Shown: positions 1 to 6,527, numbered from the stretch's first letter. The stretch: DNA of 8,955 bases from an uncultured Desulfovibrio sp. (GCA_946490455.1 CAMLXE010000054.1:1-8955); one strand, 5' to 3'. The notes: generated by a model from the sequence alone, not told the origin. Translations and numbers: made by a program.

Positions 1-1072
1 AGCCGAAAGTCGTCTGTACAGGGGAGGATACTTCGCCCGGTTTCAGGGCTGCGGTGGCAGCAGAGAAGGGGGCCACCATCTGGTTTGCAGTGAACCAGCC
101 CAGATCTCCTCCCTGAGCGGCGCTTCCATCCTGGGAATATTCTTTGGCCAGTTCTGCAAAATCTTCACCGGCCCGGATTCGCTTTTCAATTTCCTGAATT
201 TGATTTTTGGCCTTGTCCTGAATTTCAGCTGGAGCCTTTTCATCTGCCAGAATCAGGATATGACGAGCATGGTACTGTTCAGGATAGCTGTACTGCTCAG
301 GATGCTTATCATAGTAGGCCTTGATCTGGTCTTCGGTGACAGAGGCAGGATCAGCAATTGTCCCGGCGCCTATGAGGAGATACTCCACGTCGGCCTGAGG
401 CGGAACGCTGAATTGAGTCTGGTTGGCATCGTAGTATGCCTGTATCTCTTCGGGGGTAACATTGACGTTGGCAGCGTAGTCATCCAGCGGGAAGAGCGCG
501 TATTCGACAATACGGCGTTCACCTTCGTACAGATACAGGTTATGCAGTTCCGTTTCATTCACATAGGCTCCGGCAGTGATTTCACTCCGCAGCTTGTCAA
601 TGAGCAGTCCATTGCGGACGCGGGCTTCAAAGTTGCCAGGTGTATCTCTCTGAGCCTTGATGATTTCAAGATACTTGTCCGGATCGAATTTGCCTTCGGC
701 ATTCTGGAAGACAGGATAGCTTTCAATAACCTGACGGAGTTCGACAGGCGTTACCGTTATGCCAACCCTTTCAGCTTCCTGCAAAAGAAGAGATTCGAGA
801 ATCATGCTGTCCATAAGCTGGCGGCGCAGGCCGAGCTTCTTGAGGGCTGCAGCATCAAGATCCGGACGCTGTTCACGCACGGAGCGCTCAAACTGTTCGT
901 ACCGGCCCTGAAAGTCCTGAATGGTAATGGGCTCTCCATTCACAGTAAGGATCACCGTAGAGGGGCCGCCAGTAAAACTGCCGACGCCCCAGAAGACGAA
1001 TACGATAATAATGATGGCAAAAGCCACTTTTACGCCCCAAGATTGGGCATTGGCACGAATGACATCAAGCAT
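1..1072 (-). CDS. ppiD: PpiD/SurA-type periplasmic folding chaperone with parvulin domain (partial, C-terminus off window)
   Basis: Membrane-anchored periplasmic peptidyl-prolyl isomerase/chaperone; the family helps newly exported proteins fold as they leave the Sec translocon. The reading frame is open from ATG at 1072 to the left edge, giving 357 codons. Residues 1-13 (MLDVIRANAQSWG) look cytoplasmic, 14-30 form one membrane helix rich in Ile, Val and Phe, and 36-230 match the SurA_N/PpiD chaperone region (including VNGEPITIQDFQGRYEQ). A parvulin (rotamase) domain starts near 265: HARHILI, then EYSQDGSAAQGGDLGWF, then FSAATAALKPGEVSSPV. Full-length relatives run to about 630 residues, so roughly 40% should lie outside. 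A GGAG sequence sits about 7 bases before the ATG. It begins 36 bases after the aconitase stop on the same strand, so the two are probably co-transcribed. SurA is the alternative, but the N-terminal helix lacks a signal cleavage site and favours PpiD. Confidence 0.88.
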   Translation of the reverse strand, partial: MLDVIRANAQSWGVKVAFAIIIIVFVFWGVGSFTGGPSTVILTVNGEPITIQDFQGRYEQFERSVREQRPDLDAAALKKLGLRRQLMDSMILESLLLQEAERVGITVTPVELRQVIESYPVFQNAEGKFDPDKYLEIIKAQRDTPGNFEARVRNGLLIDKLRSEITAGAYVNETELHNLYLYEGERRIVEYALFPLDDYAANVNVTPEEIQAYYDANQTQFSVPPQADVEYLLIGAGTIADPASVTEDQIKAYYDKHPEQYSYPEQYHARHILILADEKAPAEIQDKAKNQIQEIEKRIRAGEDFAELAKEYSQDGSAAQGGDLGWFTANQMVAPFSAATAALKPGEVSSPVQTTFG

Positions 1073-1108
1073 GTCGGCTCCAGATCAGGGTTGTTTATGA
1101 GAGTTGTC

Positions 1109-3043
1109 CTACATTTTTTCTTTTACGCTGTTGAGCAGACCCCCGGCAAGGACAATATCAAGTTCACCTGCTGAAAGATCATTTTTCACCTCAATGGGTT
1201 CGGAACCATTGAGCTGGATGCTCATGCTACCGCCAGGGCGGAGGTCACACAGCGGAATTTCGAGATGTGCGCCCTGCGATACCTTGTCATAATCTTCCTT
1301 GTTGACAAACGTCAGGGGCAAGATGCCGAAGTTGATCAGATTGGCACGGTGAATACGGGCCATTGACTTGGCCAGAACTGCCCGAATGCCAAGATGACGG
1401 GGAGCAAGCGCTGCATGTTCGCGGCTTGAACCCTGTCCGTAGTTTTCACCTGCAACAATCACTCCGTTTCCACCTCGGGCCGACAGTTCACGGGCTCGTT
1501 TGACAAAGTTTTCATCTACCCGGGTGAGAACATGTTCGGCAATGGCCGGAATATTGGAACGCAAGGCGAGTATTTCGGCTCCGGCAGGCATGATGTGGTC
1601 TGTCGTGATGTTGTCGTCCACCCGAATGACCACTTCAGTGGGAAGGGTTTTCCCGGAAGCATCCAGCCGTGGGAATTTTTCAAGGGCTACGATATTGGGC
1701 CCACGAAGAATTTCTACAGAAGAGCCATCTTCGGGCGGGAAGACAAAAAGGTGTCGAATGGAAGGAGCCACAGCGGGCAGTTCCGGTCTGCGTGGCGGTG
1801 TTCCCCACGATGCCGGGTCGGTAAATTTGCCGTCCAGAGCCGCATGGGCAGCTGTCAGAGGGCTGACCAGAAAGACGCTGGCATCCTTTGTTCCACTGCG
1901 GCCTTCAAAGTTGCGGTTGAAGGTCCGGACACTGACGCCCTTGCTGACTGGAGCTCCGCCGGAACCAATGCAGGGACCACAGGCGCATTCGAGCAACCGA
2001 ACTCCGGAAGCAAGCAGCGGCTCAATCAGACCGTCATTGGCAAGCATGGTCAGCACCTGCTTGGAACCGGGAGAAAGCAGTGTATCCGTGGCAGGATTGA
2101 CGCGGTGTCCTTTCAGAATCTGACAGACCTGCCACAGGTCCGCATAGGAGGAGTTGGTACAGGAACCGATACAGACCTGATCTACGGAGAGTCCTTCCAG
2201 TTCAGCGACAGGAACGACCTGATCAGGCATATGGGGTTTGGCAGCCAGAGGAACAAGCGTGGAGAGATCAATCTGAACTTCTTCGTCATAGGTCGCATCG
2301 GCGTCAGGACCAAGTTCCTTCCAGTCTTCTTCCCGGCCCATGCTCTTCAGGAAGGCACGAGTAACCGAATCACTGGGGAACAGGGTGCCTGTGGCTCCCA
2401 GTTCAGCCCCCATGTTCGCAATGGTCGCTCTATCCGGAACAGAGAGGGTGGCAACACCGGGGCCTGCATATTCAAAAATGCAGCCAACGCCGCCCTTGAC
2501 TGTGCGGATGCGCAGGAGCTCGAGGATGATATCCTTGGCAGAAGCCCAGCCTGTGAGGGCTCCTGTCAGAAAGACACGGACAATTTTTGGCATGGGAATA
2601 CAGTAGGGTTCCCCGGCCATGGCCAGAGCTACAGAGAGACCACCAGCGCCCATGGCCAGCGAGCCAAGACCACCAGCGGTTGGGGTATGGCTGTCTGAGC
2701 CAACCAGTGTGGCACCGGGTTTGGCAAAGTTTTCAAGATGCAGCTGATGACAGATTCCTGTACCGGCAGGAGAGAAGACGCCACCAAAACGGGCTGCAGT
2801 TGTTCTCAGAAAACGGTGGTCATCCGGATTGCGGAAATTCATCTGCAGGGTATTGTGATCTACATAGCTGACAGAAACATCTGTTTTCACATGAGGAATA
2901 CCCAGTGCTTCAAACTGAAGCCAGGCCAGCGTGCCTGTAGCGTCCTGAGTCAGTGTCTGATCAATATGCAGGCCGATTTCACTTCCGGGCGTCATGGTGC
3001 CGGAAACAAGGTGACTGGAAATGATTTTTTGTGCGAGATTCAT
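1109..3043 (-). CDS. acnA: Aconitate hydratase, single-chain [4Fe-4S] type
   Basis: Interconverts citrate and isocitrate through cis-aconitate in the cytoplasm. In sulfate reducers of this group it normally serves the oxidative branch leading to 2-oxoglutarate for biosynthesis. The 644-residue chain has the large catalytic part first and the swivel domain last. The three cluster ligands are present: C295 in IGSCTNS, and C355 and C358 in ECACGPCIGSGG. Other signatures are GSDSHTPTAGGLGSLAMGAGG (115-135, given in part), TTDHIMPAG (480-488), and the active-site GQGSSREHAAL (536-546) in the swivel domain. The length fits the compact 'Aquifex-type' aconitase subgroup (about 640 residues), not the ~890-residue AcnA/IRP1 or ~860-residue AcnB forms. 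The symbol is therefore a convenience. Closely related 3-isopropylmalate dehydratase is usually two separate chains. The start ATG at 3043 has a GGAAGAG Shine-Dalgarno about 8 bases upstream. A promoter lies at 3148-3176 and ppiD follows. Confidence 0.95.
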   Translation of the reverse strand: MNLAQKIISSHLVSGTMTPGSEIGLHIDQTLTQDATGTLAWLQFEALGIPHVKTDVSVSYVDHNTLQMNFRNPDDHRFLRTTAARFGGVFSPAGTGICHQLHLENFAKPGATLVGSDSHTPTAGGLGSLAMGAGGLSVALAMAGEPYCIPMPKIVRVFLTGALTGWASAKDIILELLRIRTVKGGVGCIFEYAGPGVATLSVPDRATIANMGAELGATGTLFPSDSVTRAFLKSMGREEDWKELGPDADATYDEEVQIDLSTLVPLAAKPHMPDQVVPVAELEGLSVDQVCIGSCTNSSYADLWQVCQILKGHRVNPATDTLLSPGSKQVLTMLANDGLIEPLLASGVRLLECACGPCIGSGGAPVSKGVSVRTFNRNFEGRSGTKDASVFLVSPLTAAHAALDGKFTDPASWGTPPRRPELPAVAPSIRHLFVFPPEDGSSVEILRGPNIVALEKFPRLDASGKTLPTEVVIRVDDNITTDHIMPAGAEILALRSNIPAIAEHVLTRVDENFVKRARELSARGGNGVIVAGENYGQGSSREHAALAPRHLGIRAVLAKSMARIHRANLINFGILPLTFVNKEDYDKVSQGAHLEIPLCDLRPGGSMSIQLNGSEPIEVKNDLSAGELDIVLAGGLLNSVKEKM

Positions 3044-3095
3044 GGTAGCTCTTCCCGGCTGGATGGAATGGTCATTGATAACTATGGTAAGACCT

Positions 3096-3131
3096 GCTGG
3101 TGTCTCGGATCTGGAGTCATGGAGACACAGC
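3096..3131 (-). promoter_or_regulatory. Hairpin in the aconitase 5' leader
   Basis: An imperfect inverted repeat pairs GCTGGTGTCTC (3096-3106) with GAGACACAGC (3122-3131), giving a 10-bp stem with one bulged base and a 15-base loop. With transcription starting near 3141, the hairpin would sit close to the 5' end of the aconitase mRNA, about 50 bases ahead of the start codon. No T-run follows, so it is not an intrinsic terminator. It could stabilise the transcript or bind a regulator. The structure is seen; any role is inferred. Confidence 0.4.
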
Positions 3132-3147
3132 TTTGGACAAGCAAAAT

Positions 3148-3176
3148 ATTTTATCCGGATGCGGAATGTAAGGCAA
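3148..3176 (-). promoter_or_regulatory. Sigma70-type promoter for acnA-ppiD
   Basis: On the minus strand TTGCCT (-35, 3176-3171) is separated by 17 bases from TAAAAT (-10, 3153-3148). Both boxes are close to consensus and the spacing is ideal. The predicted start near 3141 gives a leader of about 98 bases before the aconitase ATG. It lies in the 199-base gap between the gpt stop and the aconitase start, so the aconitase unit need not depend on read-through from lpxI-gpt. Confidence 0.65.
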
Positions 3177-3242
3177 GAGCAAGATAGGTGCTTTTCAGGC
3201 AGAAAACGGCAGAGACCTCATTGGTGTAAATGGATGCTCCAT

Positions 3243-3757
3243 TCAGAGGAGGATTTTTTTTCTTGCCATGAGGGGGAGGCGGATACTGGCCTTCAGAATT
3301 TCATAAAAGCAGGCCCCATGTATCCCTTGGCCCAGTTCAGTGAGAAGAACATCGACAAGGTGTTTTCTGAAGGGCTTGGCATACAGTGTGGCAACACAGG
3401 TCCGAGGCAGTATCTCTCGGATACGTTTTCCCGTGTTGCCCGGATCCACGAGATCGTCAATGGCGAGGAGGCCATTTCCGTTTCTTTCGATACCGTTTGG
3501 AATTTGCTCATGCGCACACTTTTTTCGGTTCTGATATACAGAGATGCAGATGGCATCGGATCATGCGGATATCAAATTTGCGTGCAATGCTGGCTGCGGG
3601 AATAAGTCCTCCGCGTGCACACGGACAAAGCCTTGGGAAGGTCCTTTTCCAGCAGAGGACGGGAAAGGCCTCTGATTTCACGGTGCAGCTGGTCCCAGGT
3701 CACGGGGAAAGCTTTGTATGGCGATCGGTGCTTATCGCGGTTCCATACGCCATGCAT
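3243..3757 (-). pseudogene. gpt: Xanthine-guanine phosphoribosyltransferase gene with multiple frame breaks
   Basis: Intact Gpt salvages xanthine and guanine by joining them to PRPP. Here the product is readable only by changing frame. The first part, from ATG 3757 to 3632, contains FPVTWDQLHREIRGLSRPL, matching the E. coli Gpt start (VTWDMLQIHARKL). It is followed by GFVRV in a second frame, ARGGLIPAASIARKFDIRMI in a third (to about 3559), and then a 104-residue tail from 3557 to the stop at 3243. The tail begins DAICISVYQNRKK and includes the PRPP-binding loop AIDDLVDPGNTGKR and then ATLYAKPFRKHLVD. The simplest repair is a missing base near 3631/3632, a missing base near 3617/3618, and an extra base near 3558. 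With these, the spacing between VTWD and RGG is exactly that of E. coli Gpt (26 residues), and the length becomes 171 residues. The start overlaps the end of lpxI by 26 bases. Residues outside the breaks look well conserved, so it is either a very recent pseudogene or a sequencing/assembly artefact. Confidence 0.85.
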
Positions 3758-4598
3758 TTGAGCCTGAACCTGAAAAGGCGAGAATATCCTTTTCCGTTAT
3801 GGCAATGATGCAAAGGCCATGCTTATCAGCAAGGGCAACAGCCTGTTCCCGGTCAAAGAAAAGTGTTTTTCCTGCTTCTACAGCAAGACAGCTGTAGCCA
3901 TATTCGATCAGAAGACGGATTGTAGCCAGACCTATGGCTGGGAGGTCCACACGATCATCCTGTCCCGGTTTGAACCGTTTCAGAGCTACGCAGCCGGTAC
4001 CACCCAGTTCGCCTCCCCGGCGCAATGTTGCGTCGGTACCTTCAAGACATTCCACAGCAATGACCATGCCTTGTTTGACCACCATGCTTTGGCCAATATC
4101 AAAGCTCCCAATCGCTTCGGCAATGGGCCAGCCCCAGGCAATATCTGTCTGTTCTTCTGGTGTAGGGGGGCGGCGGGTGAGTACACCTTCCGGGCAGGTA
4201 AGTTCTGATGAAAAGGTGGCAGCCTGTACCAGGCTGAATCCTTCGCGTTCCAGTTCTCCCATGATTGCCCGCAACAGTGCATCGTCCCCCTTGCCGCGCA
4301 GAGAAAAAAGAATACGGGCTGCGCGGAGATCCGGGCGGAGATCCAACGCCTTGGGCTTGCTGATCGCTCCGGCCATGCACAGTCGATGAACGCCATGTGT
4401 TCGGAAAAAGGAGATCAGTTTTTCAAACTGACCAAGATGGAGCATGACAAAGGCATCCGCAACCTCTGCAAGTGCGGGATCGGTGTGCCCCTGAAAGCCG
4501 CAGATGATCACCCCGTATCCAGAGGCACGGGCATTTTGGGCCACAAGACGCGGGAATTGCCCGCTGCCGGCAATGATACCAATATATTCGTTCATCAT
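3732..4598 (-). CDS. lpxI: UDP-2,3-diacylglucosamine pyrophosphatase LpxI (DUF1009 family)
   Basis: Hydrolyses UDP-2,3-diacylglucosamine to lipid X and UMP, the fourth step of lipid A synthesis. It is the unrelated substitute for LpxH in many alpha- and delta-type proteobacteria. The 288-residue protein carries family blocks along its length: GIIAGSGQFPRLVA (7-20), GAISKP (77-82), GKGDDALLRAI (102-112), the FDIGQSMVVKQGMVIAVE segment near 166-183 with EGTDATLRR after it, and the acidic DDRVDLPAIG (214-223). VEAGKTLFFDRE lies near 240-251. The last ~20 residues extend beyond the usual family end and are encoded where the downstream gpt gene begins (26-base overlap), so translation may be coupled. 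Two adjacent ATGs, at 4598 and 4595, could serve as starts. Neither has a strong Shine-Dalgarno; GGTAACGGGTAC is the best candidate. I saw no convincing promoter in the 219-base divergent gap with the DpnI-like gene. Confidence 0.93.
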   Translation of the reverse strand: MMNEYIGIIAGSGQFPRLVAQNARASGYGVIICGFQGHTDPALAEVADAFVMLHLGQFEKLISFFRTHGVHRLCMAGAISKPKALDLRPDLRAARILFSLRGKGDDALLRAIMGELEREGFSLVQAATFSSELTCPEGVLTRRPPTPEEQTDIAWGWPIAEAIGSFDIGQSMVVKQGMVIAVECLEGTDATLRRGGELGGTGCVALKRFKPGQDDRVDLPAIGLATIRLLIEYGYSCLAVEAGKTLFFDREQAVALADKHGLCIIAITEKDILAFSGSGSNAWRMEPR

Positions 4599-4817
4599 TA
4601 GTACCCGTTACCATATATTGCCAATAAACAAAAGCGCAGCCTGTACGTCGTGGACTGGTATTGTCTGAGGTTGGAACAACGGATATGAAACCTGGCAAAA
4701 GGGAATGAAATTTTGAAAAGAAGATGTTCCTGTATGTTTCAGCTCGATGTGTGGGTTGAAATTTTATGGGTGTCGAACCGTACGAAACCTTGGTGACCGG
4801 ATATTTGAGGAAAGGCA
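4599..4817. other. Divergent intergenic region between lpxI and the DpnI-like gene
   Basis: This 219-base gap is AT-rich, with no credible coding frame on either strand. On the plus strand TTGAAA (4757-4762) could be a -35 box for the DpnI-like gene, but no good -10 follows at the right spacing. On the minus strand there is no clear promoter for lpxI. I looked for a second copy of the tRNA-Pro 3' end here, which would mark the far boundary of an integrated element, and did not see one. Confidence 0.4.
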
Positions 4818-5582
4818 ATGAGGCTCCATTTCGATCCATCACTGGCAGAAAACTATTCCTCTGTGTCGCAAAAGATACGGGTAATGAGCGAGGCGTGGGT
4901 CGCAGGCAACGGCTACTGCGTGTACTGCGGAAGCCGTCTTGTCCATTTCAAAAACAATAAACCTGTAGGAGATTTCTATTGCAGTTCTTGTAAGGCTGAG
5001 TTCGAGCTGAAATGCCACAGGGAAAAACTGAATGAGCGGATTCAGGGTGGGGCATATGATGCCATGGTAAGCAAAATAGAAAGTGGAACTGTACCCAATC
5101 TCTTATGTATTGCTTATGATACAAAAGACTATAGTGTTAAAAATTTTGTTGCAATTCCAGGCTATTTCTTTTCAAAAACGCTTGTCTTAAAGAGAAAGCC
5201 CCTTAAAGAAACAGCCAGAAGAGCAGGATGGACAGGATGTATTCTGGATATATCCTCAATTCCATCCGATGGAAAGGTTTATATCGTAAAAGATAAAGCA
5301 GTTATTGATAAAAACTCTGTTATCGGCAGCTTTATGAAAACGCTCTTTGTCGGGAGCATGGATGAAAATACTAAAGGATGGGCGTGTGATATTCTGAAAT
5401 GTATCGAATTTATGGGCAAGAATATATTTAGTCTTGATGATATATATGGCTTTGAACAGTTGTTGCAATCAAGGCACCCCAGGAACAGTGCCATACGGGC
5501 AAAAATACGGCAGCAGCTTCAGATGTTGAGAGATAAAAACTACTTGGTCTTTTTGGGGAATGGCATGTACAGACTGAGATGA
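4818..5582 (+). CDS. dpnI: DpnI-family restriction endonuclease specific for methylated GATC (Type IIM)
   Basis: R.DpnI cuts GATC only when the adenine is N6-methylated, so it destroys DNA from Dam-positive hosts and needs no partner methylase. This protein has the same length as DpnI (254 residues) and appears collinear with it from memory: compare MRLHFDPSLAENY with MELHFNLELVETY, and ETARRAGWTGC with PTARRAGWIGC. The N-terminal PD-(D/E)XK nuclease carries D52 in PVGDFYCSSC and E63-L64-K65 in EFELK, matching DpnI D53/E64/K66. Two CxxC pairs (C34/C37, C55/C58) form the likely zinc site. W138, aligned with the DpnI Trp implicated in methyl-adenine recognition, is kept. The C-terminal region (about 183-254; AIRAKIRQQLQMLRDKNYLVF) fits the second, winged-helix reader of m6A. 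GAGG lies 8 bases before the ATG. It is the only clear plus-strand gene here, its body is AT-rich, no methylase or DpnD-like gene adjoins it, and it sits beside tRNA-Pro; transfer is likely. Confidence 0.93.
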   Translation: MRLHFDPSLAENYSSVSQKIRVMSEAWVAGNGYCVYCGSRLVHFKNNKPVGDFYCSSCKAEFELKCHREKLNERIQGGAYDAMVSKIESGTVPNLLCIAYDTKDYSVKNFVAIPGYFFSKTLVLKRKPLKETARRAGWTGCILDISSIPSDGKVYIVKDKAVIDKNSVIGSFMKTLFVGSMDENTKGWACDILKCIEFMGKNIFSLDDIYGFEQLLQSRHPRNSAIRAKIRQQLQMLRDKNYLVFLGNGMYRLR

Positions 5583-5704
5583 TGTGAACAGGAACTGCTG
5601 ATAGGTCCCATGATGATTGGAGTATGAATTTCCTTTCTGGTGGGAAAAGTCCCCTTGCGGGATGGATCTCTTTCAGGCGATCGCAATCTCGGAAGAGATG
5701 GGGT

Positions 5705-5718
5705 GGCTCTCCAGAGCC
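5705..5718. repeat. Short perfect inverted repeat downstream of the DpnI-like gene
   Basis: GGCTCT (5705-5710) and AGAGCC (5713-5718) form a 6-bp stem with a 2-base gap. No T-run follows on either strand, so it is a weak terminator candidate at best. The rest of the 159-base stretch from the DpnI-like stop to the tRNA terminator shows no supported gene. Confidence 0.25.
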
Positions 5719-5741
5719 ATGTGGAAACTGGTGGCGGACAT

Positions 5742-5770
5742 AAAAAAGGGGAGGATCAAAAGATCCTCCC
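5742..5770 (-). terminator. Rho-independent terminator after tRNA-Pro
   Basis: On the minus strand GGGAGGATC (5770-5762) pairs perfectly with GATCCTCCC (5757-5749) around a TTTT loop, giving a 9-bp stem, and a TTTTTT run (5747-5742) follows directly. It lies 6 bases beyond the encoded CCA of tRNA-Pro, the right place to end the pal/tRNA transcript. The stem contains two GATC sites. On the plus strand no T-run follows, so it is not expected to stop transcripts of the DpnI-like gene. Confidence 0.85.
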
Positions 5771-5776
5771 TAAAAA

Positions 5777-5853
5777 TGGTCGGAGCGACTGGATTCGAAC
5801 CAGCGACCCCCTGGTCCCAAACCAGGTGCGCTACCAAACTGCGCCACGCTCCG
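5777..5853 (-). tRNA. tRNA-Pro (anticodon UGG), CCA encoded
   Basis: The minus strand folds as a full cloverleaf. The acceptor stem is CGGAGCG/CGCTCCG, with the C1-G72 pair typical of bacterial proline tRNAs. The D arm is GCGC...GCGC. The anticodon stem CCTGG/CCAGG holds the loop TTTGGGA (anticodon TGG), and the T arm is GCTGG-TTCGAAT-CCAGT. The discriminator A and CCA are encoded (5780-5777). It lies 58 bases after the pal stop on the same strand and is followed by a strong terminator, so it may be made from the pal transcript unless it has a promoter that I did not recognise. Confidence 0.97.
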
Positions 5854-5868
5854 TATTAGGCTGTTTGC

Positions 5869-5893
5869 TTACGCGTTTCGATGAAACGCGTAG
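5869..5893 (-). other. Stable hairpin between pal and tRNA-Pro
   Basis: ACGCGTTTC (5871-5879) and GAAACGCGT (5883-5891) form a 9-bp perfect stem with a 3-base loop, extended by an A-T and a G-T pair. It lies about 18 bases after the pal stop and about 16 bases before the tRNA 5' end. No T-run follows in the direction of transcription, so it is more likely a 3'-end stabiliser or processing hairpin for pal mRNA than an intrinsic terminator. That role is inference. Confidence 0.45.
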
Positions 5894-5911
5894 AAATTAC
5901 GGCAAATCAGC

Positions 5912-6403
5912 TTATTTCGCAATAACGCGGAAGTCATCACGACGGTTCTTCGCCCAAACAGCAGGACCGGTACCTTCAACAGCAGGACGTTCCTTACCGA
6001 AGCTGATCATTTCGAGCTGGTCGGGGTTAACGCCGAGCATAACGAGATATTCGTATGCGGCGCGAGCACGACGTTCACCAAGGGCGAGGTTGTATTCCTG
6101 AGTACCACGGGCGTCGCAGTTACCTTCGATGCGGACGCGGATGCTGGGATAGGCCTTCATGATTTCAGCCTTCTGGCGCAGCATGTCACGGTATTCACCC
6201 TTGATGTCGAACTTGTCGAAATCAAAGTAAACGATACCATCGGTAATGGTCTGAGCAGCGCGTTCGATGGCAGCGTTGTCGGTGGTATCGGCAACTTCAA
6301 CAGGGGCCTGGTCGCTGGCAGCCTGCTTCTTGGCACAACCAAAACCAGCACCCAGAGCAACAACAAGAGCCAACACGAGAGTCAAGCGTTTGAACGTGTT
6401 CAT
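5912..6403 (-). CDS. pal: Peptidoglycan-associated lipoprotein Pal
   Basis: Outer-membrane lipoprotein that binds diaminopimelate in peptidoglycan and interacts with TolB; it is the outer anchor of the Tol-Pal machine. The chosen start (ATG 6403) has AGGAGG seven bases upstream and opens directly into a lipoprotein signal (MNTFKRLTLVLALVVALG). The frame extends upstream to 6478, but that extension would bury the signal peptide and is rejected. C23 in GAGFGCAKK is the probable lipidation site, though Gly at -3 is a weak lipobox. The OmpA-like domain covers about 55-163: IVYFDFDKFDI, RIEGNCDARGTQEYNLALGERRA (first 20 at 91-110), and the terminal NRRDDFRV. The total of 163 residues is normal for Pal. 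It follows tolB after 194 bases and has its own promoter, so it can be expressed apart from tolB. tRNA-Pro lies downstream. Confidence 0.96.
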   Translation of the reverse strand: MNTFKRLTLVLALVVALGAGFGCAKKQAASDQAPVEVADTTDNAAIERAAQTITDGIVYFDFDKFDIKGEYRDMLRQKAEIMKAYPSIRVRIEGNCDARGTQEYNLALGERRARAAYEYLVMLGVNPDQLEMISFGKERPAVEGTGPAVWAKNRRDDFRVIAK

Positions 6404-6498
6404 TTTTTTCCTCCTGCAACGATATTTGCCTATCGCACAGAAAAACGGTTGATAAAATTCCTTCTTCCTTGCGTACACATCCCATACGCAAGTCGAGA

Positions 6499-6527
6499 AG
6501 GTTAGTCCCCGTGCATGGGATTGTCAA
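6499..6527 (-). promoter_or_regulatory. Sigma70 promoter for pal
   Basis: Minus strand: a perfect TTGACA (-35, 6527-6522), a 17-base spacer, then TAACCT (-10, 6504-6499). The start would be near 6492, leaving a leader of about 90 bases before the pal ATG at 6403. It lies in the 194-base gap after tolB, which fits the separate, abundant expression usual for Pal. Confidence 0.7.

Noticed and set aside
200..1174. Plus-strand 324-codon frame
   Set aside because: It lies opposite ppiD, has no recognisable domain, and the minus frame shows clear PpiD motifs.
1532..2698. Plus-strand 388-codon frame
   Set aside because: Shadow of the aconitase gene, whose catalytic motifs lie on the opposite strand.
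3229..3243. Small inverted repeat AATGGA/TCCATT at the gpt stop as a terminator
   Set aside because: The stem is only six base pairs and no T-run follows it; too weak to call.
3293..3556. Minus-strand 87-codon frame within gpt
   Set aside because: It is the wrong frame of the broken gpt gene; the PRPP motif is read in the neighbouring frame.
4600..4820. Far attachment site (repeat of the tRNA-Pro 3' end) flanking the DpnI-like gene
   Set aside because: I searched by eye for the tRNA 3' sequence in either orientation and found only scattered short matches, not a convincing direct repeat.
5617..5859. Plus-strand frame of 80 codons ending in GATGFEPATPWSQTRCA
   Set aside because: Its C-terminal half is the antisense of tRNA-Pro, a well-known false protein, and it also runs through the terminator hairpin. 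Its first ~55 codons match nothing I recognise and lack a good ribosome binding site.
5640..6101. Plus-strand frame of 153 codons with SDWIRTSDPLVPNQ
   Set aside because: Again antisense tRNA translation, continuing antisense into pal; a shadow.
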